From Planctomycetota bacterium (GTDB taxonomy: Bacteria > Planctomycetota > JAJSAM01 > JAJVHW01), in the NCBI GenBank assembly GCA_022072415.1, contig JAJVHW010000083.1, positions 1 to 36,882 of the forward strand: 36,882 nt of DNA, written 5' to 3'. Under the pieces are notes generated by a model. It did no database searches. It saw only the letters and a list, made by a program, of their open reading frames with translations, and had not been told where the DNA came from. This document shows positions 17,490-25,078 of this stretch, piece by piece. The stretch's first letter is position 1. Each line of letters opens with the position of its first letter. The position numbers and the translations under genes are program-made.

Positions 17490-18809
17490 ATGAGTCCCCG
17501 CCCCGCCCGCTCCGCCGCCGCGCTCGCCGCCCTCCTGACGCTGTTCGCGCTGCCGTTCCTGCTCCCCGCGACCGGCGAAGAGACGCCCGAGTGGACGGAG
17601 CCCGCGGTGCGCGCGCGGTTCCCGTCGCCCGACGCCGCGGCGAAGCCCGAGACCTACGTCGGGTCGATCGAGTGCAAGGACTGCCACGAGGACCGCTGGA
17701 AGAGCCTCGGCACGTCGTTCCACGCGGAACTCCGGAACGAGAAGAAGAGCGGGAGCCGCGGCTGCGAGTCGTGCCACGGGCCCGGACAGGCCCACGTGGA
17801 CGACGCCGGCGACGGCCCGATCCGCGATCCGGCCGACGCGAAGCCAGAGGCCGCCGCCGGCATCTGCCTCACCTGCCACGCCGACGTGCTGACGGACCCG
17901 ATCGAGGGCCATCGCGCGTGGATCGCCGGCCCGAAGGGCGCGCTCCGCTCCTGCACGACCTGCCACTCGATCCACGTGGACGCGAAACTCCCGGCGTTCG
18001 ACGACACGATCGGTCCGTTCCGGACGAAGAAGGCGCTCGCGGAGGCCGCGAAGGGTCTCGACGCGCCGGCCGCCGCGGTGTGCGGGAAGTGCCACGCCGC
18101 CTTCCACCCGGAGATGAAGCGGAGCGGCCACGCCGACCTGCTCGCGGGCGGCGAGGGCTGCGCCGCGTGCCACGGGAACGGCGCGCTCCACGCGGCGTCC
18201 GGCGGCGAACGGCGGAAGATCCTGCAGGCGCACCGGCTCCCCGCGAAGGAGGCCGACCGGCTCTGCATGGACTGCCACGAGAAGGGCGATTCGGTCGTCC
18301 GCTGGACGTGCGCCGAGCATGCGCGGGAGGGCGTCTCGTGCGTCACCTGCCACGACGCGAACGCGCCGAAGGGGAAGACCCTCCGCGCGTCGGAGTTCGA
18401 GCTCTGCGGCGGATGCCACAAGGACGTGCAGGCGAAGATGCGCCTCCCGAACCGCCACCGCGCGGACGACGGACGGGTCACCTGCAGCGAGTGCCACGAC
18501 CCGCACGGGAACACGTCGAAGCTCCGCGACATGGAACTCCGCCGCGACGTGTGCGGGGACTGCCACGCGGAGAAGACGCAACCGTTCGTCCACGACCACG
18601 GGATCAAGCGCGGCGAGGGCTGCACCGCGTGCCACGACCCCCACGGCTCGCCGAACCGGCGCATGCTGACCCACACCACCACGAAGGCGCTCTGCCTCCA
18701 GTGCCACCCCGAGACGCCCCACGACCTCGCCCGGCCGCGGTTCGACAACTGCATCTCGTGCCACACGGAGATCCACGGGAGCGACCTCGACAGGCTGATG
18801 CGGCGATGA
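17490..18809 (+). CDS. 14-heme c-type cytochrome, MtrA/DmsE-like
   Basis: A 439-residue periplasmic cytochrome with a Sec signal peptide (MSPRPARSAAALAALLTLFALPFLLPATG). Fourteen CXXCH heme c motifs begin at residues 62, 92, 126, 155, 198, 224, 259, 284, 306, 332, 355, 378, 402 and 421. MtrA and DmsE of the porin-cytochrome systems have ten hemes in about 330 residues, so this one carries four more. Repeat wording such as CxxCHDPHG and HA-x2-GVSCVTCH is typical of the family. It should carry electrons across the periplasm into the barrel encoded next. The start at 17490 gives a normal signal peptide; a GTG at 17421 would add 23 charged residues and overlap the previous gene. The stop overlaps the barrel gene start (ATGA). 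Confidence 0.93.
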   Translation: MSPRPARSAAALAALLTLFALPFLLPATGEETPEWTEPAVRARFPSPDAAAKPETYVGSIECKDCHEDRWKSLGTSFHAELRNEKKSGSRGCESCHGPGQAHVDDAGDGPIRDPADAKPEAAAGICLTCHADVLTDPIEGHRAWIAGPKGALRSCTTCHSIHVDAKLPAFDDTIGPFRTKKALAEAAKGLDAPAAAVCGKCHAAFHPEMKRSGHADLLAGGEGCAACHGNGALHAASGGERRKILQAHRLPAKEADRLCMDCHEKGDSVVRWTCAEHAREGVSCVTCHDANAPKGKTLRASEFELCGGCHKDVQAKMRLPNRHRADDGRVTCSECHDPHGNTSKLRDMELRRDVCGDCHAEKTQPFVHDHGIKRGEGCTACHDPHGSPNRRMLTHTTTKALCLQCHPETPHDLARPRFDNCISCHTEIHGSDLDRLMRR

Positions 18810-20749
18810 GACGCGCCCCGCTCCTCCTGCTCGCCATGTCGGCCGCCGCGGCGCGCGCCGGGGACGCCGTTCCGTCGGACGCGGCTCCTCCCGACGCGGA
18901 GTCGTTCTGGGACCGCGTCGAGGGCGAGATCCGCGCAGGCTTCCGCGTCATCTCCGGCGAAGGCGAGGGCCGCTTCCGTCAGGACCGGTCCCTCGACGAC
19001 GGTCCGCGCGTCTTCGACCTCTCGGCGCGGGCCGAGGCCGCCGAGGGGGTGACGTCCACCTCATGGGAAGTGGACGCGCACGGACTCGGCGAGTCGAACC
19101 AGGACGCGCGGTTCCGCGTCTCCTCCGGCGGGTTCGACGCGCAGGCGTCGTGGATGCGCGACGACTACGAGTACCGCGCGACGGGCGATCCGTTCCCCTA
19201 CGACACGCTGCGCGACCGCTCGACGCTCCGCTTCCGCTACGCCCCGTCGCGCGACTGGACGTTCCGCCTCGACCTCGACCGGAACCTCCGCCGCGGCGAC
19301 GCGTACACGATCGGATACACCGACCGCCGCGAGGCCGGGGCGCCCCCGGGGGTGGACCCCGACAAGGTGCTCCAGCACCGTCCGCTCGACCAGCGGGCCG
19401 ACGGCGCCACGCTCGGCTTCGACGCGAAGCTCGGCGAGTGGCGCGTCTCGCTCTCGCAGTCGGTGCGCGCCACCGACGTGGACGACACGCGGAGCTACGT
19501 GATCCCGCCGTCGCGGCGCACCGCGGCACCGGTGTCCGAGGACCTCCGCCGCGACGTCTCCTCCGACGCGTGGACCACGGTCGCGAAGGCCGCGCGGACC
19601 TTCTTCGACGGCGCCCTCGACGTGACCGCGATCGGGTCGTGGACGAAGCAGCCGACCGACGGCCGCATCTCCGGCGAGGCCGAGGGCTTCGAGCCGATCT
19701 TCGACACGATGGGCATGGCGGCGAAGGGCGAGTACGAGGCCGTGCTCGACGGCGGGAGCCGGATCCGCCGGAGCCGCGTCGATGCTCGCGTCGAGTCGGT
19801 GTGGCACGCGACGGACGACCTCGACATCGTCGCGGCGGGCGAACTCGACGAGACGACCGACGACGCGCGGCTCGAGTCGATCGAGCGCCGCGACTACGAC
19901 CGGACGGACGTGCCGGACGAGACGATCACGGATCGCGTGAAGGCTCGGATCACCGACCGATCGTGGCGCGCGTCGCTCGAGGGCGACTGGGAGGTCGCAG
20001 AGGGCCTTCGCCTCCGCGTCGGCGGCGAGACGCTCACGCAGGACGTGTCCGTGCCGGTGGACAGCCGCGGCGGGTCGCTCCTCCCCACCGACTACGACTC
20101 GACGTCCTTCCGCACGATCCTCGGCGCCGACTGGAAGGCCGCCGAGCGGCTCCGCGTCCATGTGCTCGCGAAGCTGTCGCAGAACGACGAGCCGCAGTCG
20201 AACCCGGGCCCGGAGACCGGCGACGACACGAGCGTGCGCGTCGGCTGGTACGCGGCCGACGATCTGCACATGACCGCCACGTGGCGCCACAAGGGCTTCC
20301 GCGTCACCGAGGACTTCGACTCCGCCGCGCGGACCGACTCCGCCGGACTCGCGCTCGGATGGACGCCGGAGGGATGGAACATCGCCCCGTCGTTCACGTG
20401 GCAGACGTCCGACACGCGCACCGACACGACCTTCTTCTCCACGGCCGGCGGCGGCTTCTCCACGGTCGCCGAGGACGTGCGCTTCACGTCGCGGAGCGGC
20501 ATCGCGTCGCTGCGCGTCCAGCGCGACCTCACGAAGTCGCTCCGCATCGTGTTCTCCGGCACGCGCATCGACACCGGCGGCGACTACGAGGCCGCGTGGG
20601 ACGAGGCGTCCCTCGGCGCGGAGCACGACATCTCGGACACCGTCACGATCGGCGTGCGCCTGCTCTCGTGGCGCCTCGACGAACGCGGAACGAACACCGA
20701 CGACTACCGCGCCGTCGGCGCGGAAATGTCAGCGACGGTCCGCTTCTGA
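18806..20749 (+). CDS. MtrB/PioB-family outer-membrane beta-barrel
   Basis: A 647-residue outer-membrane protein with a signal peptide (MRRAPLLLLAMSAAAARAG, cleavage near residue 18). The mature chain is alternating polar/hydrophobic strands with Asp/Arg-rich turns throughout, and it ends in SATVRF, with the terminal Phe of outer-membrane barrels. Size and position after an MtrA-like gene identify it as the MtrB/PioB-type sheath that holds the cytochrome in the outer membrane and insulates its hemes. I see no cysteine in it, so the CXXC pair known from Shewanella MtrB is absent. No MtrC-like outer-surface cytochrome follows. Translation is coupled to the cytochrome by ATGA. Its 3' end overlaps the convergent prolyl oligopeptidase gene by 21 bases. 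Confidence 0.85.
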   Translation: MRRAPLLLLAMSAAAARAGDAVPSDAAPPDAESFWDRVEGEIRAGFRVISGEGEGRFRQDRSLDDGPRVFDLSARAEAAEGVTSTSWEVDAHGLGESNQDARFRVSSGGFDAQASWMRDDYEYRATGDPFPYDTLRDRSTLRFRYAPSRDWTFRLDLDRNLRRGDAYTIGYTDRREAGAPPGVDPDKVLQHRPLDQRADGATLGFDAKLGEWRVSLSQSVRATDVDDTRSYVIPPSRRTAAPVSEDLRRDVSSDAWTTVAKAARTFFDGALDVTAIGSWTKQPTDGRISGEAEGFEPIFDTMGMAAKGEYEAVLDGGSRIRRSRVDARVESVWHATDDLDIVAAGELDETTDDARLESIERRDYDRTDVPDETITDRVKARITDRSWRASLEGDWEVAEGLRLRVGGETLTQDVSVPVDSRGGSLLPTDYDSTSFRTILGADWKAAERLRVHVLAKLSQNDEPQSNPGPETGDDTSVRVGWYAADDLHMTATWRHKGFRVTEDFDSAARTDSAGLALGWTPEGWNIAPSFTWQTSDTRTDTTFFSTAGGGFSTVAEDVRFTSRSGIASLRVQRDLTKSLRIVFSGTRIDTGGDYEAAWDEASLGAEHDISDTVTIGVRLLSWRLDERGTNTDDYRAVGAEMSATVRF

Positions 20750-22939
20750 CATCCCCAGCGCCTTCCACGCGAAGGCGTAGCGGTCCGCGGCTTCCTCGAT
20801 GACCTTCGCGGTGGGCTTGCCGGCGCCGTGGCCGGCCTTCACGTCGATGCGGATCAGCACGGGGTTCGCGCAGGACGGAGCCTTCGCCTGCGCTTCCTGG
20901 AGGCGCGCGGCGAACTTGAAGCTGTGGCCGGGGACGACGCGGTCGTCGTGGTCGCCGGTGGTGACCAGCGTCGGCGGGTAGCAGACGCCCTCCTTCACGT
21001 TGTGGAGCGGCGAGTAGGCGAAGAGCGCGCGGAACTCGTCGGCGTCGTCCACGGTGCCGTAGTCGCTCGCCCACGCCCAGCCGATCGTGAACTTGTGGTA
21101 GCGGAGCATGTCGAGCACGCCGACCGCGGGGAGGCATGCGCCGAAGAGGTCGGGGCGCTGCGTCAGGCACGCGCCGATGAGGAGCCCGCCGTTGCTCCCG
21201 CCGGTGACGGCCAGGCGCGACGGCGACGTCCACTGCTCGCGCACGAGCCACTCGGCGCAGGCGATGAAGTCGTCGAACACGTTCTGCTTGCGGAGCTTCG
21301 TCCCCGCGAGGTGCCACTCCTTCCCGTACTCGCCGCCGCCGCGGAGGCAGGCGAGCGCGTAGACGCCGCCCCGCTCCATCCACGTGACCGCGCCGAGCGA
21401 GAAGCCGGGCGTCTCGGGCACGTTGAACCCGCCGTAGCCGGTCATCAGCACCGGCGCCGAGCCGTCGCGCACGAGCCCCTTCTTCCACGTGAGGAACATC
21501 GGCACGCGCGTGCCGTCCTTGCTCGGCACGAACACCTGCGCGGTCTCGAACGCCGACGGATCGAACGCGACCGTCGGCTCGCGCCACACCTCGGCCTTGT
21601 TCGCGGCCACGTCGTAGCGCCAGATCGTCCCGGGCACCGTGAACGACGTGAACGTGAAGTACGTGAAGGGGCGATCGGCCTTCCCGTCGAAGCCGTCGGC
21701 CGACCCGAGCCCCGGGAGCGGGACGTCGTGGAGGTGGCGCCCGTCCGGGTCGTGGACGCGGACCAGCGAGTGCGCGTCGTGGAGGTAGGAGAGGACGAGC
21801 CGCCCGCCGACGAGCGACGCACCGGTCAGGTTGTCGCCGGTCTCCGGGACGACCTCCTCCACGGAGACGTCGGGCCGCGAGAGATCCACGGCCACCACGC
21901 GCGAGCGCACGGCGCCCGAGTCCGTCTTGAAGAAGAAGCGGTCCCCGACGTTCCCGATCCAGTCCCACGAGGCGTCCCACGCGGAGAAGACCTCGCGGAA
22001 CGGACCCGCGTCGCCGACGCGCCGCGCGAAGACGGCGTTCTTCGGATCGGTCCCGCGCCACACGTGGACCATGAGCCAGCGTCCGTCCTCGGAGACGCCG
22101 CCGCCGAAGCCCCACTCCTTGTGATCCGGCCGCGCGAGGATCACCGGGTCGGCCGCCTGGTCCGTGCCGATGCGGTGGAAGCAGAGCTTCTGGTGGAAGT
22201 TCTGCCCCGCGTACTCCGAGCCCGGCGCGGGCGCGTCGTAGCGGCTGTAGAAGACGCCGCTTCCGTCGGGCGCCCACGACGCGCCGCTGAACTTCACCCA
22301 GCGGAGGACGTCGGGGAGGTCCCTGCCCGTCTCCACGTCGCGGAAGCGCCACTCGTTCCAGTCGGAGCCCGACGTCGCGAGCGCGTAGGCGAGGACCTTC
22401 CCGTCGCGCGACGGGCTCCATCCGGAGAGCGCCACCGTGCCGTCCGACGACAGCGTGTTCGGGTCGAGGAGGACGCGCGGCGGGAGCGTCCCCGCTTCGT
22501 CCTGCACGAAGAGCACGCTCTGGTTCTGGAGCCCGTCGTTCCGGCGGAAGAAGGCGCGCCCGCCCTCGATGCGCGGCCGCTCGAAGCGTTCGAAGTTCCA
22601 GAGCTCGGTGAGCCGCGCGCGGAAGCTCTCGCGCTCCGGGATCTTCGAGAGGAACTCCGTGGTGACGCGGTTCTCGGCCTCGATCCACGCGCGGGTCGGC
22701 GGCGCGTCGGAGTCCTCGAGACCGCGGAACGGGTCGTCCACGCGGACGCCGTGGTGGACGTCGAAGTCCTCTCCCCGCGGCGCGACGGGGTAGCCGACCC
22801 GCTCGAACTGCGGACGCACGACCGGCGCCGCCCCCTGCGAGGCGCAGCCGGCGGCGGCGAGCACCACGGCGGCGGCTCGGGGAGCCGCGCCGCGGAGGGG
22901 GTCGTTGGACGGGCCGTTCGACGGTCTGTGCGGCGGCAT
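20729..22939 (-). CDS. Prolyl oligopeptidase (S9A), lipoprotein
   Basis: A 736-residue serine peptidase cleaving short peptides after proline. The N-terminal segment AAAVVLAAAGC (Cys32) looks like a lipobox preceded by a long polar n-region, so the enzyme is probably tethered in the periplasm. Residues about 45-115 start the peptidase part (YPVAPRGEDFDVHHGVRVDDPFRGLED), followed by a seven-bladed propeller and the alpha/beta-hydrolase domain. The catalytic triad is Ser582 (GGSNGG), Asp665 (DHDDRVVP) and His704 (KAGHGAGKP). Length matches the family. GAGGAG nine bases before the ATG confirms the start. It overlaps the barrel gene tail to tail. Confidence 0.95.
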   Translation of the reverse strand: MPPHRPSNGPSNDPLRGAAPRAAAVVLAAAGCASQGAAPVVRPQFERVGYPVAPRGEDFDVHHGVRVDDPFRGLEDSDAPPTRAWIEAENRVTTEFLSKIPERESFRARLTELWNFERFERPRIEGGRAFFRRNDGLQNQSVLFVQDEAGTLPPRVLLDPNTLSSDGTVALSGWSPSRDGKVLAYALATSGSDWNEWRFRDVETGRDLPDVLRWVKFSGASWAPDGSGVFYSRYDAPAPGSEYAGQNFHQKLCFHRIGTDQAADPVILARPDHKEWGFGGGVSEDGRWLMVHVWRGTDPKNAVFARRVGDAGPFREVFSAWDASWDWIGNVGDRFFFKTDSGAVRSRVVAVDLSRPDVSVEEVVPETGDNLTGASLVGGRLVLSYLHDAHSLVRVHDPDGRHLHDVPLPGLGSADGFDGKADRPFTYFTFTSFTVPGTIWRYDVAANKAEVWREPTVAFDPSAFETAQVFVPSKDGTRVPMFLTWKKGLVRDGSAPVLMTGYGGFNVPETPGFSLGAVTWMERGGVYALACLRGGGEYGKEWHLAGTKLRKQNVFDDFIACAEWLVREQWTSPSRLAVTGGSNGGLLIGACLTQRPDLFGACLPAVGVLDMLRYHKFTIGWAWASDYGTVDDADEFRALFAYSPLHNVKEGVCYPPTLVTTGDHDDRVVPGHSFKFAARLQEAQAKAPSCANPVLIRIDVKAGHGAGKPTAKVIEEAADRYAFAWKALGMSEADRR

Positions 22940-22964
22940 GCGCTGGGTCTCCTCGGAGCGGTGG

Positions 22965-22976
22965 TGGACCGGTCCA
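22965..22976. promoter_or_regulatory. 12-bp palindrome TGGACCGGTCCA, possible operator
   Basis: A perfect 12-bp palindrome lies between the start of the peptidase gene and its predicted -10, covering the likely transcription start. This is a typical place for a repressor site. Confidence 0.35.
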
Positions 22977-23003
22977 TCCTGAACGAACGACGGCCCCTGT
23001 CCA
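22976..23003 (-). promoter_or_regulatory. Predicted promoter of the prolyl oligopeptidase gene
   Basis: On the minus strand TGGACA (23003-22998), a 16-base spacer and CAGGAT (22981-22976). The -35 is one base from TTGACA. The leader would be about 30 bases and includes the ribosome site. A 9-bp direct repeat CCCGCCGGA lies just upstream (23011-23019 and 23026-23034). Confidence 0.35.
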
Positions 23004-23095
23004 CGAACGTCCCGCCGGAAGAACTCCCGCCGGAGGGCGCCGGGTCGATAAGGTTCCCCGCTTCCCCGCCGGTCGCATGGCCGCGCGAGGGCCGT

Positions 23096-23236
23096 ATGAG
23101 GAACGCGACGATCCGGCTCGACCCCCGCCTCCGCGCTGCGCGCGGCTGCGGCGTCATCCTTGCGATGACGGTCGCCGGCACGTATGCGGCGAACGGCGTA
23201 GTCGGGACCTCCACCGACCCGCAGTTCCGCAGCTAG
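23096..23236 (+). CDS. Small hypothetical protein (46 aa)
   Basis: A short ORF in the 336-base space between the peptidase and the ABC exporter. GAGG lies five bases before its ATG. The peptide has a basic N-terminus (MRNATIRLDPRLRAARG), a hydrophobic stretch (CGVILAMTVAGTYAANGVVG) and a polar tail (TSTDPQFRS). This could be a small exported or membrane peptide. A TAAGGT hexamer at 23049-23054 might be its -10. No family is recognised, and a chance ORF is not excluded. Confidence 0.35.
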   Translation: MRNATIRLDPRLRAARGCGVILAMTVAGTYAANGVVGTSTDPQFRS

Positions 23237-23275
23237 TCCGCGTCCTCCCCGCTCCATCTCCCACGGCCCTCCCCC

Positions 23276-25078
23276 ATGCAAGCACTCGCAACCGCCCCCG
23301 TTCCCGCCGCAGCGCCCCTCCGGTCGGCGCCGATCCTGCGGAAGCTCCTCGCGCGCTTCGCGCCGTTCCGCGCGCGCACGGCGCTCACGCTGGCCCTGAT
23401 GCTCGTCCGCCTCGCGCTCGAGATCGCGGTCCCATTCGTCGTCAAGGCGATCGTGGACGGCGCGTCCGCCCCCGGCGCGCGGCCCGGCGCCCATCTGCCC
23501 GCCGTGCTGCTCCTCGCCGGCATGTTCGCGGCGCGCGCGGCCGCGGCGTACGCGTCGGCGGTGCTCGCCGCGGCGCTGTCGCAGGACGTCGAGTCGCGGC
23601 TCCGGAGCGACCTCTTCGACCGCGTGCTCGCGCTCCGCTTCCGCTGGCACGACAGGAACCGCAGCGGGAAGACGATCGTCCGCGCGCTCCGCGACATGGA
23701 GCGGGCGAAGACGTTCTTCCGCGAGGTCGCGTTCGGCTGGGCCGAGATGGCGGCCGTGTTCGCGCTCGTCCTCGCGGCGGCGTTCGCACTCCACTGGTCG
23801 CTCGGACTCGTCATCCTCGCCTGCTCGGGGACCGGCGTGCTGCTCCAGATCCCGATGGCCGCGCGCGTCGCGCAGCTCGACCTCCACGCCGACGACGCCT
23901 ACGACCACGCCACGACCGCGCTCCAGGAGAACGTGGCCGGCGCCCGCGTGATCCGCGGGTTCGGCCGCGAGCCGGAGGAGGTGGAGAAGTTCGGAAGGCG
24001 GCTCGGCGAGTACACCGCGCGCGCGAAGTCGATGGCGTGGTACTGGACGAGCGCCGCGACGTGGATCGGCAGCACGCACTCCCTCGCGTACGGCCCGATC
24101 CTCGTGCTCTCGGCGTTCGGCACGTCGGGCGGCTGGCTCACCGTCGGCGCCGCGTCGGCGGCCGTGCTCTACGTGCGCTCGCTCCACCAGCGGCTCCGGA
24201 ACCTGAACCGGCTCGTGATCCACGGGCAGCAGGCGGTCGCCAGCGCGTCCCGCGTGTTCGAGGTGCTCGAGAACGAGGACGTGCTGCGGCGCCCGGACCG
24301 TCCCGCGGAACTCCCGCCGGGCGCCGGCGGCGTCGTGCGCTTCGAGGACGTGTCGTTCGCCTACACGCCCGGAACGCCCGTGCTCGCGAACGTGACGCTC
24401 GACGTGCCGACCGGAGGGTCCCTCGGCATCCTCGGCCCGACCGGCGCCGGGAAGACCACGCTCGCGTCGCTCCTCCCGCGCTTCTACGACCCCGATTCGG
24501 GCCGCGTGACGATCGACGGGACCGACATCCGCGACCTCGACCCCGTGTCGCTCCGGCGCGCGGTCGGACTCGTCCACCAGGAGGCGTTCCTCTTCTCGGC
24601 GACCGTGGCCGAGAACATCGCCTACGGCAACCCCGCGGCGACGCGCGAGGACGTCGAGCGCTGCGCCCGGCTCGCGTCGGCGCACGAGTTCGTGTCGAAG
24701 CTCCCGCAGGGTTACGAGACGCGCGTCGGCGAACGCGGAGTGTCGCTCTCCGGCGGCCAGCGCCAGCGGCTCACCATCGCGAGGGCGCTCGCCATGGACC
24801 CCCGCGTCCTCGTCTTCGACGACGCGACGGCCGCCGTGGACGCGCTCACGGAGCACGAGCTCTTCGAGGGCATCCGCTCGGCGTCGAAGGGGCGGACGAC
24901 GCTCGTCATCAGCCAGCGCATCACGGCGCTCCGCTGGTGCGACCGCATTGCCGTGATCGAACGCGGCCGCGTGGCCGACGTCGGGACGCACGAGGAGCTC
25001 CTCGCGCGCTGCCCGCTCTACGCGGAGATCGAGAAGCACCAGAGGATCCAGAAGGGGGCCGGCCATGCAGTCGCATGA
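23276..25078 (+). CDS. ABC exporter half-transporter, degenerate ATPase site
   Basis: A 600-residue type IV ABC exporter subunit: six transmembrane helices (about residues 35-330) and a nucleotide-binding domain (about 350-585). Walker A is GPTGAGKTT and the signature is LSGGQ (491-495), both canonical. In Walker B the catalytic Glu is replaced by Asp (Asp515-Asp516, VFDDATAAVD), and the H-loop His by Gln (Gln547, ISQRI). Such changes mark the non-hydrolysing site of heterodimers such as TM287/288 and LmrCD. The partner is the next gene, which overlaps by 14 bases. The substrate is unknown; lipids or drugs are typical. No Shine-Dalgarno precedes the ATG; the upstream bases are pyrimidine-rich. 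Confidence 0.92.
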   Translation: MQALATAPVPAAAPLRSAPILRKLLARFAPFRARTALTLALMLVRLALEIAVPFVVKAIVDGASAPGARPGAHLPAVLLLAGMFAARAAAAYASAVLAAALSQDVESRLRSDLFDRVLALRFRWHDRNRSGKTIVRALRDMERAKTFFREVAFGWAEMAAVFALVLAAAFALHWSLGLVILACSGTGVLLQIPMAARVAQLDLHADDAYDHATTALQENVAGARVIRGFGREPEEVEKFGRRLGEYTARAKSMAWYWTSAATWIGSTHSLAYGPILVLSAFGTSGGWLTVGAASAAVLYVRSLHQRLRNLNRLVIHGQQAVASASRVFEVLENEDVLRRPDRPAELPPGAGGVVRFEDVSFAYTPGTPVLANVTLDVPTGGSLGILGPTGAGKTTLASLLPRFYDPDSGRVTIDGTDIRDLDPVSLRRAVGLVHQEAFLFSATVAENIAYGNPAATREDVERCARLASAHEFVSKLPQGYETRVGERGVSLSGGQRQRLTIARALAMDPRVLVFDDATAAVDALTEHELFEGIRSASKGRTTLVISQRITALRWCDRIAVIERGRVADVGTHEELLARCPLYAEIEKHQRIQKGAGHAVA

